Assembly: GCA_941918925.1 (NCBI GenBank)
Contig: OW799236.1
Location: 98,844,562 to 98,908,561, forward strand
Length of the DNA stretch: 64,000 nt
DNA from: Phyto melanocephala
Taxonomy: Eukaryota; Arthropoda; Insecta; Diptera; Rhinophoridae
Reading direction: 5' to 3'
Below are positions 34,003 to 44,336 of this stretch, piece after piece. A program made the position numbers and the translations under genes. The notes beneath the pieces were generated by a model, which saw only the letters and a list, made by a program, of their open reading frames with translations, did not search any database and was not told the DNA's origin. Every line of letters begins with the position of its first letter. Position 1 is the first letter of the stretch.

Positions 34003-35097
34003 ACATTTCCTGTGGTGCCCAAGGGTATATAAAGCTTTGTCATTCCGTTTGTAATTTCTGCAATTTTCATTTCCGACCTCATAAAGTTATTTTCTGAAAG
34101 CTTATGATTAACATGTCCGCCTGTCCGTGTGTTGGTTGAAATCCACTTTTAGAAGCAACCACATATTCCTCAGACCTGTGATTGATATCAATCTTTTGGA
34201 AATATTTGAGAATAAATCGCTATTGAAATTCAGCACAATCGTCCCATAACTTTCTGAGATATGAGAAAATAAACACGACTGCCTCTGTTTTTTCACATAT
34301 TTTTACCACCAAAATTAAAATTTTTCAGCCTAAGCATAATTTATAGGTACCTTTGCTACTATTTGTAGATATAATATGCCTCTAGAGATATTAGTGACTA
34401 ATTTTGTTTAAAGCGGGCTCTAATCGGTAAAGTTATAGGCAAAAAAAATTTTTTTTTAAATATTTATATTTCAAAAATGTACAAACAAAAATAAATTTTT
34501 TTCAGCTTCTGAACAACCTCGAGAGTCTATATTGGTAACATCTGAAAGGACATGACTAGCGCAATATAAAGGCACTATAAAAAATTAAAATTCATGATAG
34601 CTGTCACTACAAAATGGCGGAAAATAAATTTATATATGGGTCAAATCTGGTATTTTAAAATGTAAAATCCAATATGGCGGTCTAAATAAAATGGTGGATA
34701 TATGGGTCAAATATGCTAATAACGGCTCTGTTCCCTTCAACTCCCACAATATTGACATTAAATGAAAGGTCTTGATCAGTAGAATACATATAATTGTTAA
34801 AAAATGTAAAATCCAAGATGGCGTCTTAAAATTTTTTTCTTAACCCCATCAATATGGGTATCAAATGAAAGGGCTTGACTAGTAGAATACAGTTATCTAT
34901 GTAAAAATTTTAAATCAAGGATTAAAATTTTTTTCTTAACCCCATCAATATGGGTATCAAATGAAAGGGCTTGACTAGTAGAATACAGTTATCTATGTAA
35001 AAATTTTAAATCAAGGATGGGATTATACCTATGTACATGATGATGAAGGGTATTATCAGATTCGGTACGGCCGAATATAGCACTCTTACTAGATTTT
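34003..35097 (+). mobile_element. DINE-1-like element, type A, long copy
   Basis: Begins CCTGTGGTGCCCAAGGGTAT with a decayed TATACCC. It has TTTGTCATTCCGTTTGTAAT, GTCCGCCTGTCCGTGTGTTG near 34115, several AAATGGCGG modules, a 96-bp tandem duplication, and the end hairpin ATTCGGT-ACG-GCCGAAT, then CTCTTACTAGATTTT. Closest to copy 1 (2260-3180). Confidence 0.8.
34826..35017. repeat. 96-bp tandem duplication in a DINE-1-like copy
   Basis: Two adjacent, nearly identical units containing TTTTCTTAACCCCATCAATA and TAGAATACAGTTATCTATGT; other copies have this module once. Confidence 0.9.
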
Positions 35098-35251
35098 ATT
35101 TCATCTTTGTACATAAAATTAAAAGTAAATGTTAGTAAACAATGTATTAACTTTGTTTTTTTTTGCGGAATTTGTAATTTGAATTTTTTTTTCCTCGAAA
35201 AAAGTTTTAAGGCTTGTTGAATTCGAAAACGTATTATATTTTTATATATTA

Positions 35252-35597
35252 CAGTCGTGTCTGGATATAGTAAACTAATTTTTGCAAGGCTTGTTCATAG
35301 TATCCAGGTTGTTCTCTATATCAAGGTTGAAATTTTTGTTCAAAAACTCGTTTTATTCACTAAAAATACATGCATGTAAATGCAATAGCTGATTAGAAAC
35401 AATTTGTACAAAAAAGGAAATATATGTATGTACATACTTATTTAAGTTTAATAAAAGAATTGTTGTTGAAGTTGATTTCAAAATTTTGTTCACTATTAGA
35501 GTTTTTCACTATTTAAAGTACTCCATGCAAAAATTTTGGTGTTCACTATATGGAGGTGTTCACTATATTGGGTGTTCACTATATCCAGACACTACTG
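35252..35597. mobile_element. pogo/Tigger-type MITE
   Basis: A 346-bp element with inverted ends CAGTCGTGTCTGGATATAGT and ACTATATCCAGACACTACTG, flanked by TA at 35250-35251 and 35598-35599. The CAGT start, TA duplication and lack of protein fit a pogo/Tigger MITE. GTTCACTATAT is repeated three times near the right end. Confidence 0.88.
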
Positions 35598-35685
35598 TAT
35601 TTATATATTTATTTATATTTTTTCGAGAAATAAACTACTGTCGCATTTGTAGCAAACGGGTTAAAATTGTAAATTTTAAAGATTT

Positions 35686-36633
35686 ACGACCGTATGTTAA
35701 AAAACTTAGCGCAGCTTTACAAACCGTTGTTAAGCAAAATTCCTTAATGTTATATGCGAAAACGTTTATTAGCTTAACATACCTTTATTAAACCTTTATT
35801 AACTTTAAATATTTTAAAGTAGGAATATACCTTCTTTAAACCTTCTATTAAGTGAGATTTTTATTTTTTCTTTCTGTTTATTGTCATTTTTTTATCAAGT
35901 GAAATTTTGTAAAAAAAATTTATACAAAAAAAAATAGTGTTAGTTGTAAAAGAAGAATTGGTAAAAATAATTGTAATTTAGTGAAAAAGATAAAATTAAT
36001 TGTTTTGTTTTATTTAGAATATCTAATTCAAATATCAACTTATTATCGTCCACGAATTTGTAAGCCGAGGATTGATGCTTTTTCCATTCCGGCTGACCAA
36101 TTTAAAAAAAAATATCAAAATTTCACAGATTTGTTTATAAGTTTCACAAAATACTCAAAAAATTATTAAATGTAAACAAAACTTTTTAGTGATGTACATA
36201 CAATCAAAACAAATAAAAAAAAACTCGTTATTCAAATAACTATTTTATCCCTAACAAAAAAGTGTTGTTAATTCTTCTTAATTATTGATTTTTTAATAAA
36301 TATAGAGCAAATTATATATACCCATTAAAAAATTAATAAGTTGTTCAATGCTAATACAAAAAAGGAAGTTACTGTATGATAAGCCAAATAAAATCTGGTA
36401 ATGAACGACTACCCAAATGAATTTATATTCGTTCTTGTGTATCGCTAACTATTAAATGACAAAAGAAAATAATGGTATTGCCAGTATCAAAACTAAAAAT
36501 TCCTTCAAACATACGTGAGTTAGAGTGATGTTTTCTCATACGTTTTTTTAACAAAGGTTTATTAGGGTTAAAATATTTATTAACTAATATTTAGTTTAAG
36601 TCTACATTAGAGATTTTTTTAACATACGGCCGT
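35686..36633. mobile_element. Possible transposon with ACGGCCGTATGTT ends
   Basis: Left ACGACCGTATGTTAAAAAA and right TTTTTTTAACATACGGCCGT are inverses with one change. Further in, both sides carry CCTTTATTAA/TTAATAAAGG-like text. About 948 bp, no recognised protein, no clear target duplication. Confidence 0.5.
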
Positions 36634-36907
36634 TAAAATATATAATATATTTCATTTATTATTTTTTTATATTTTTATATTTTTATTTTTTTTTTTATAA
36701 ATAATGGAATTACTTAACAACAAACTCTAATGATCTAGTAAAAAACAGAAAAACTAAATTTTGATATAAAAATCTAGATATTTACTTATATTTATTTATT
36801 TATTTATATTTATTTATCAACACTGTGTATAGAGTGTGTGCAAATGTCAAATGATCTTAATTTTAATAAACAACAACAGAAAACTAATACATACAAAAAC
36901 AACAGAA

Positions 36908-37297
36908 AACAAGTAAGAGCAATATACTAGGCTGTGCCGAATGCTTAATACCCAACACCAATTTTTTGCAATTGCATTTTATTCGATATCAGAAAAAAAT
37001 TTTTTTATGACCTACTCATGCATTATAAGCTAAACTCTTTAAATCTTTTCCTACTACAACAATTTAATCCATTTTTTAAAACCGAACATTTCAGATATGC
37101 ATGTAGGAAATGTTTTGGCAAAATTTCATACCCCTAGCAGTTTCTGTTCAAGCTCAAACTTGCCTTTAACCGGCAAACAGACGGACGGACATAGCTAGAT
37201 TGTCTTAAAACGGTCTTAAATAAATATTTGGATGTGTTACAAATAGAATGACAAAATGAGTATACACCCACACCATTTTGTTTTGGTGGTGGGTATA
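36908..37297 (-). mobile_element. DINE-1-like element, type B, short copy
   Basis: Minus strand. The 3' end is at the left (AACAAGTAAGAGCAATATAC and GGCTGTGCCGAAT) and the 5' end at the right (ACAAAATGAGTATACACCCA, then TGGTGGTGGGTATA). ACAGACGGACGGACATAGCT near 37178 is the GTCCGTCCGTCTGT tract. About 390 bp, so internally deleted. Confidence 0.75.
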
Positions 37298-38680
37298 AAA
37301 AAAAAGAACAACAACTCTTTACAAAAACACTATACACACAAAATTCCCTTACTCAGACCTACAAATGAAAATTCATGCCCCAGTTGGTCAAATCATCACC
37401 GACAATATTGTCTTTAACGACATTTTCATATTTGTCATTTATATTGTCTTTAAAAGTGATGCGGAAGAAATCTTCTCCTAGTCAATATGATGACATTGCT
37501 TTCAGAGCGGTCGGCTACATTAGTTTAATATATCAACGACAAAATGAGCGATACATATTGTCGCTCTTGTGGTTTTGCATAGTTTCGGCACCGTGTGTCC
37601 TACACTTGCCGTCAACAAAATGGAGTGGTCTTGTATCTGCCTTTAAAGACATTGTGAAAAGTTAAAAAATATTTATATATTTATACACATATATACCTAT
37701 ACCTACTTATAAACAAGACTGAATTGAAATACATTTTTAATAAAACTTGTTTTTAAACCTTTTTTTTAATTTTTTAAGTTTCGTCCACATGTTAAAATAA
37801 AAATAACAAATCAGTCATACTGAAAACAAAAAATGAGATAAATGTCAACAATCAAAGAGAACTCTGTCAAAACAAAATAAATATTAAAAGAACACTTAAA
37901 TACAAAACGGAAATAAATTCAAACATTTTAATTAATATCTACTCTCCGAAATTTACCAGAAATAAAACAAAAAACACCATAAATAAACTAAAGCAAAAAA
38001 AAAAAACAAAAAACAGTTGGATGATTTAAATAAATGAATTTATATTATAAATATTACAACAAATACACACAATACAACTAATTAATTAAATTAACAAGAA
38101 TAACCCAATAAGTACTAATAAGTAATCAGCAACTTCCAAAAAAAAAAAGAAAAAAAATTAAAAAAGTTAATTTAAATTTTTAAAAATAAAAAGCAAGTTT
38201 TTACTGTTAAAAGTAAAAACTTTGTTGAACCATTCTAAAATGGGCTATAATGAAGGAAATTGATACTGAAATATCAGTTATATGGCCATCATGGTGCTAT
38301 TCTGGTAAGTAACTTTATTATCCGAACGGACATAATTCCAATAGAATAATTTTATTTAATCCTGCCTTCCCTTTTAATCCTGAATAAGGCATTTGAACTT
38401 CCATCTCTTAGATCGAAAAGTCATTCCAACTGATCTTATTTACGAGCAAAAGAATGATATAAATACATACATACATACAACAACTACAGGATGTTGAAAC
38501 TGACAAAAACATCTTAATAATAAAATAGAACTAAAATAAACAAAATTTTATTTAGTTGTGTTTAAAGTAGTAAGTGTAATAGTGCTGTACTTATACGTTG
38601 TTGGAAGTTCACTTTAACTTCTTAGAGAAGAGAAACGTCGATAGGATTATTTTTGTCCGTCTCTGGCGTATTTATTTATA
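37298..38680. other. Spacer
   Basis: Includes a weak inverted-repeat pair around 37400 and 37645 (TTGTCTTTAA against CTTTAAAGACA) that may mark an old MITE, and CATA repeats at about 38463-38480. Otherwise AT-rich with nothing recognised. Confidence 0.45.
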
Positions 38681-39255
38681 CCACGCACAGAGGAGTATTT
38701 GGCCTGAAAAGCTGACCAAAAAGGCAAAACTTAATTTTAAGAAATCTAAAGAACTAAGTACCCAGCTCGACAGTCAACAATATTTTACATTATATTGTAA
38801 ATTTTTAAGACTTTTAGTTGTGATTTGTAGCTCTGAGACCCTGCTAAAGTCAGGATTTATGACATTTAAATGTTTTTTTCGGTTTCTGGATGTTTATATG
38901 ATATTTTTTGCGGCTAAACGAATAAAGGTTTAAAAATGATTTTTTTTTTCGCTGAAAGGTTTGATCAAAATTTATTTAAAAAAGAAAAAATATATATAAA
39001 ATATGTTGAATATTCATGTTGAAACAATTCGTTCGAAAGCTAAAAAAAATTATACACTTTTTTTGCAAAAAAAAAAAAGAACAAGAAGAGGTTTTTAAAA
39101 GTGAGATTAGCATTTCACCGAATTATGTTTGATACCACAATAAAATTTGGAATCTCTAATTTAAGAAACAAAAAAAGTGTGCGCAAGTTTGCGAAATTAT
39201 TTTTAACGATTTTTTTAAATTTTCACATTTCCTCTATTTTTGCTCATCAGGCATA

Positions 39256-40563
39256 GACCTCAGAAATTGCGCAAACTGGCGGGGTATTTGTGTATTGTCA
39301 ACTGTAGCCAAAATAGTTGCAAAAATAATATTAAATCGCATCAAAGAGCATTTGGAGCAAACCATCAGCTCATGCCAAGCCGGATTTCGCAGTGGTTCCT
39401 CGTGCACAGACCATGTTAACTCACTACGCATTATTATAGAACAAAGCGTTGAGTTCAATTCCAAATTACATCTTCTATTTATAGATTTTGAGAAAGCGTT
39501 CGATTCAATTAATCGAGAATGTATTTGGTCCGCCCTGCGAAAGAGAAATATACCCGAAAAAATAATAGGTCTTATTAGGGAAAGCTATAACCATGCAAAA
39601 TGCTTTGTTCTCCATAAGGAAAAACTTTCTGACCCGTTCATGGTAGAAAGCGGAGTCCGTCAGGGCTGCATATTATCACCTCTTTTGTTTCTTGTCGTTA
39701 TGGAAGATGTTCTCAATAGTATTGAGAATAAAAGGCGAGGAATACAATGGAAAATCAATAACCAATATCTTAATTACCTGGCCTATGCTGACGATATCTG
39801 CTTACTTTCGCATAATCTTAATGACCTTAGACACACAACTAAAGAACTGCAGGAAAAACTGCAATACACAGAACTCAAAATTAACGCTGGCAAAACGAAA
39901 ACACTAAGTGTTGGTACAACAGCAGTTCCAATGACCATCAATAACCAAACTTTTGATGCATGTGAACAATTTTGTTATCTTGGATGTGAAATCTCACCTA
40001 ATGGAGGGTCCGAACTTGATGTTGGTGCTAGAATTAACAAGGCAAGAGCGTCTTTTGGCATACTAGCCCCAGTATGGCAAAGTAATAAAATTTGTCAATC
40101 CACTAAACTTAGAATTTTTGATGCAAATGTCAAGTCTGTTCTATTATATGGGTGTACAACCTGGAAAGTCACCAACAGCATCACAAAACGTTTGCAAACA
40201 TTTGTCAACCGCTGCCTAAGAAGGATATTACGTATCTTTTGGCCTCAAACAATAACAAATTCCAAGCTGTTACTAAAGGCAAGGCAAATGGAAGTAGTAA
40301 CTGAGATACGTAAACGGAAATGGCAGTGGATTGGACACACTCTCCGTCGAAATGATAATAATGTATCCAAGCAAGCTCTTAGATGGAACCCATTTCATCA
40401 AGATGGTAGAGAAAGCGGTAGGCCACGTATAACATGGAGACGTTCAACAGAATCCGAAATGAATCAACTGGGTGTATCTTGGAACGAATTAAGGTATATT
40501 TCTCAAAACCGAGTCAGATGGAGATCTGCAATTATTGGCGCCCTATGCTCCAGTGAGAGTTAG
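39256..40563 (+). CDS. Reverse transcriptase with intact catalytic motifs (5' partial)
   Basis: Copies element RNA into DNA at a nicked target. The frame is open from about 39241 to the TAG at 40561, the longest open frame in the window; there is no credible start because the element is 5'-truncated. Counting from the TTG at 39295, QAGFRSGSSC lies at 28-37, motif A FIDFEKAFD with Asp64, motif B SGVRQGCILSPLLF at 119-132, and motif C YADD at 164-167, so all three catalytic aspartates remain. The C-terminal region carries FVNRCLRRILRI, WQWIGHTLRRND (343-354) and GRPRITWRR. That tail is typical of RTE-like proteins paired with a craniofacial-development-protein-2-like endonuclease; a match to the fragment at 1-322 is plausible. 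It is the youngest-looking coding sequence here, but without endonuclease it cannot move by itself. Confidence 0.9.
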   Translation, partial: DLRNCANWRGICVLSTVAKIVAKIILNRIKEHLEQTISSCQAGFRSGSSCTDHVNSLRIIIEQSVEFNSKLHLLFIDFEKAFDSINRECIWSALRKRNIPEKIIGLIRESYNHAKCFVLHKEKLSDPFMVESGVRQGCILSPLLFLVVMEDVLNSIENKRRGIQWKINNQYLNYLAYADDICLLSHNLNDLRHTTKELQEKLQYTELKINAGKTKTLSVGTTAVPMTINNQTFDACEQFCYLGCEISPNGGSELDVGARINKARASFGILAPVWQSNKICQSTKLRIFDANVKSVLLYGCTTWKVTNSITKRLQTFVNRCLRRILRIFWPQTITNSKLLLKARQMEVVTEIRKRKWQWIGHTLRRNDNNVSKQALRWNPFHQDGRESGRPRITWRRSTESEMNQLGVSWNELRYISQNRVRWRSAIIGALCSSES

Positions 40564-40736
40564 AGGAACATATATATATAAAGGCACTTTTTCTTATGCA
40601 TTTACATCGTCATAAACTTTTATGTATTTTATATTATAATTATTAAGGAATTTTTATTAGTTTAACTTTTCCGTATATTAAGTATTAAATAATATAAAAT
40701 AAATATAATAAAGCCTTTTTTCATAAAAAAAAATAC
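39256..40736 (+). mobile_element. 5'-truncated non-LTR retrotransposon (RTE-like, tentative)
   Basis: The 5' junction lies where similarity to Transib A stops, after TTTTTGCTCATCAGGCATAG (about 39255). The 3' end has a short UTR with TATATATATA, AATAAAGCC and a final A-run near 40727-40735. It lacks the endonuclease domain, as expected after incomplete reverse transcription. Target duplication not resolved. Confidence 0.85.
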
Positions 40737-40860
40737 TGTTTTATAAGAGCCTTACAATTTTGTATGCATGTACATACAGTCTGTCAAGAATGAGTTTCAA
40801 CCTTTAAAATCAAGTTTTGTTAACTGAGTTTTACTATTTATACCATCTTTTATTCCTTAC

Positions 40861-40988
40861 CCTCATACCTAAACAAGAGCGTTGAGCGTCAAGCGTTGCA
40901 ATTTTGCATGTATTTTTTTATTGTAACAAAAACAAAACACATGTAAACTCCAACGCTCGACGCTCAACGCTCTTGTTTAGGTATGAGG
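40861..40988. repeat. Foldback: 38-bp inverted repeat with 52-bp loop
   Basis: Left arm 40861-40898 starts CCTCATACCTAAACAAGAGC; right arm 40951-40988 ends GCTCTTGTTTAGGTATGAGG. The arms pair at 37 of 38 positions. The inner part is rich in the word GCGTTGAGCGTC. The loop is AT-rich with GCATGT and ACATGT near its edges. Could be a small foldback MITE; no clear target duplication. Confidence 0.93.
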
Positions 40989-41544
40989 ATTAGGTATGTG
41001 GCTTCTGGAAAAATCTTAAAAATTTTAACTTTTTAGTTCTTTAATTTTTTTTATTGCATTTTGAAAACAAAAAATTTTACGAATTTTGCAGGACATTTTT
41101 TTTTACATAAAATTTTGAATAACTCCGAAATAGTTTAGTTTAGGCAGAGTTTTCCGGTGCATCTTCTGATTCTCCTGCTATTACAATTGGAGAACCCGTT
41201 TTCAAGTTATGACAAAATATATTAGGCAACCCAACGATTTAGAGGGTGAAATATGCCACGCGTTTAAAAGAAAATCCATACGTACTAGAGAAAAGCGGAA
41301 AACAGATTTAAATTAAGGGCATCAAAATCCATAAAGTAGACATACTTTTATTTCTAGGGTAGACAAAAATTTGTTTATGTTGCACAGTGTACTTTTGTTG
41401 CGCAGTGTAATTTTTATAAAATCTGCCACTAGACTTTTTATATTATAATACACCTAAAACTATCAAAAAACTAAAACTTTTAATTTAAAAAACACGTTTA
41501 ATAATTTGGCCAGCTTTTCAGGCCAAATACTTCTCTGTGCAACG

Positions 41545-42686
41545 TTATATAAACATGCATACAGTTGCGAGCATAACAAATGCAACGCATGATTCGTTAT
41601 TCGTTACACTCCTTTATTGTCACGTCATGCATTGCTTTACTAAATTGATGTATTATATTGTCAACAAAAGGCTTTTTTTAAGATTGTATTCAAAGACATA
41701 AAATACCAATCAAACCGTTCTCTGGTGCACAGGATGAAAAAATCTTCATTGTCTGGTTTAAAACAAAAAATGTTCTTTTGCCAATTTATTTGAGATCAAA
41801 TTCATAACATAACATTGTAAAATAAATTTAAAAACATGTAGAAATATTTGACAAATCTGTATGACAGTCTTCAGTAACCAGAATCTTCCGAACCCACATT
41901 TCACTGTGTGGAAATCAATAATATTTTCACATCTTTCAATGAAATGTTTATTTTTAATGCATAAAAAAAAATAAAAATAAAAAAAATTTTCTTGACAAAT
42001 TTTGCTTTTGTGCGTAGAAGTAGTAGTAATTTTTTTGAATACACTCCTAAAATTGCATACATATGTATGTATCTTTGGCATATATGTATGTATGTATGAA
42101 TGTATGTATGTACATCCAAACTTATTTTTTACATAATTGCAAATAAAATTATTTTCTAAATCCTACAAGTGCAGGCACATTGTTCATCAATTAATTACTG
42201 ATTCAAGGTACATAGAAAACTCGATTTTATTAAATAAATGCGCGTGTTAAATGAATTATTGTTTTTAGGTTTTTTTTTTATTTCGCTTTCAATAATAATT
42301 CTCTGATTGGCTTCAAAATAAAATGCGAAAAAATTAAAATTCAAGGCATGTCCTCAGAAGCTTAAATGAAATTTTCATCCATTTTAGAGAAAAAACACTG
42401 TATTGTTTTGGGGGGAAAAGAGGGAGAGGTGTAAGCAATAAACTAAATAATAAATTATTTTAAAATTAAAATAATGAAAAAAGTTAATTTTAAAAATTTG
42501 TTTTATAAACGTTCGTAAGTGCAAAAATACCTTTAGTTTTTTCCCGATTCCTTCATTTATTGTTTTTGTTTTAATATCAAATATAGTGAATTAGCGAACA
42601 AGTTTGCAAGTTTTAAATTTGTCTTCTACTTTAAAAATATGAAAACATTATACCTATGAAAACTATTGCATATTTTTTTACTTTTT
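41545..42686. other. Spacer
   Basis: A TATG microsatellite lies at 42060-42112. The 107-codon minus-strand frame near 41758 shows no domain. Confidence 0.5.
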
Positions 42687-42695
42687 TATCCACAG

Positions 42696-42746
42696 TCCAA
42701 GTGAGCTATGCCTTCGGGCGGCTGCCGGATCTAACCTAACCTAACC
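42696..42746 (+). mobile_element. 51-bp non-LTR 3'-end micro-insertion
   Basis: Reads TCCAAGTGAGCTATGCCTTC, then GGGCGGCTGCCGGAT and CTAACCTAACCTAACC. It matches, in the sense direction, the 3' end of the minus-strand element at 61479 (where GGCAGCCGCCCAAAGGCATA lies). It is flanked by TATCCACAG (42687-42695) and TATCCACTG (42747-42755), a 9-bp target duplication with one change. Confidence 0.92.
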
Positions 42747-42782
42747 TATCCACTGTTAATCGAGAAAACCACTTGCATTTTG

Positions 42783-43357
42783 TATACCCTTTACAAATAG
42801 TGTAAGGTTTGGTTTTTCTTTCCGTTCATTTCCGACCCCATAGAGTATATACATATACGAGTATAGCCATATATGAAGATTGGAGTTGAATAAACAATGT
42901 CCGACTGTCCGTGTGTATGTTTAAATAAGTTTTTTGAAGCCCGCCGACTGCGCCTAGACCCATGTGTAGTATCAAAATATAAGAAATATTAGGGACCATA
43001 TCAGTATTTAAAATCATCACAATCGCCCAACAACTTCTTTGGCTCTAGTTTAACTTTTAGACAACATGTTTGTGACAATTTATAGATATGATATGCCTCT
43101 AGAGATATTCGTAAAAAACGTTGAACAACTCAGTCACTTATCGGCTAAGTTATAGGCAAAAATTATTTAGAAAAATATTTACTATATTTTTGAATATATA
43201 AAATTTCTCAAGCTTTTGTTTTTTTATTTACAACTAAAGGCATCAAATTATAAGCTGAGTCTCAAAAATGTTTTCAAAGAAAAACTAAGAAATCGGTTTG
43301 AAACTAATTGAGTTATAAGCACAAAAATACAACCGAGAGTATAATATGGGTACCAAA
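42783..43357 (+). mobile_element. DINE-1-like element, type A, 3'-truncated
   Basis: Starts TATACCCTTTACAAATAG, with CATTTCCGACCCCATAGAGT and TGTCCGACTGTCCGTGTGTA near 42898. It loses similarity near AATATGGGTACCAAAT, where a minus-strand copy begins. Confidence 0.75.
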
Positions 43358-44330
43358 TAAGTAAGAGCGCCATATTCGGCCGTGACGAATCTGATAATAC
43401 CCTTTACCATCATGTAGATAGGGGTAATGACCACATCGTAGCTTAGTCTAGATTTGAGATTTCATGCAATACGCCATTTTCTTTTTTATTTCAGACGCCA
43501 TCTTTGATTTTGAATTATTACATTATTAATTGTATTCTACTAGTCAAGGCCTTTTATTTGATACCCATATTGTTGTGGGGTTAAAAAAATTCGCTCCGCC
43601 ATTTTCTTTTAGACGCCATCTGGGATTTTACATTTTGTTCTAGTTTACTACATTGTACTGGTCGAGCGCTTTTTTCTGATACTAATATTGTGGGGGTTAA
43701 AGGGGACAAAGTCGTAAATACTATATTTGATTCATATATTCTAGGACGCCATCTTGAGTTTTTTTCTTTTCATATATATGCATACATATATTTTTATACT
43801 CAAGCCCTTTCATTTGATCCCCATATTGCCTCTCTTAGCTAAAAACAAACTTATAAATAACTATTTTCATTTGTAAATTTTAGGAAAAACACCGAAGCAG
43901 TTGTACTTTGGTGCTTATATCTCAGTTGATATCACACCTATTTGTTAGTTTTTCCTAGAAATAATTTCTTAGATGACGGCTTATAATTTGGTATCATAAG
44001 CATGTTCAAAAATTATTAAGGAGTCTAAAAAATGTTGATATATATTAAAAAAAATATATTTTAAAATAATTTTTGCCTATAACTTTACCGATTAGTGACC
44101 AATTTTTCCAAAAATTTTCATGAGTACCTCCAGAGGCATACTTAATTTATAAATAGTAACAACCGTGTCGATAAATTATAAAAGGGCCGGAAATTTTCAA
44201 TTTTTGTGGTCGGAGGGCTTCAAAAAGTTGATCTTAACAAGTTGAACATATTGGCAGACAGTCGGATAATGCTTAATCGACTTCCTATTCATAAGCTTTC
44301 AGAAAATATATACTTTAGAGGCCGGATATT
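43358..44330 (-). mobile_element. DINE-1-like element, type A, long minus-strand copy
   Basis: The 3' end at the left reads AAGTAAGAGCGCCATATTCG and GTGACGAATCTGATAATACC. Modules with GCCATTTT and CAAGCCCTTTCATTTGAT follow; the 5' side ends at TTCATAAGCTTTCAGAAAAT and is cut off near 44330 before the TATACCC start. It supplies the uninterrupted version (43890-43915) of the site hit by the mariner in copy 4. Confidence 0.8.
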
Positions 44331-44336
44331 ATAGGA

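Larger units (their letters stand above)
38686..41539 (+). mobile_element. Transib-type transposon B
   Basis: Ends are CACAGAGGAGTATTTGGCCT (38686) and AGGCCAAATACTTCTCTGTG (41539): inverted repeats with one mismatch, extending inwards to GAAAAGCTGACC and GGCCAGCTTTTC. Flanking 5-bp sequences are CCACG and CAACG. From 38700 to about 39255 it aligns by eye with Transib A (for example AAGTACCCAGCTCGACAGTC against AAGTACGCAGCTTGACAGAC), skipping the hAT insertion. No transposase remains. It received a non-LTR element at about 39256-40736 and contains a foldback at 40861-40988. Confidence 0.82.

Noticed and set aside
37394..37660. Possible MITE with TTGTCTTTAA ends
   Set aside because: The inverted match is short and weak, and no target duplication was found.
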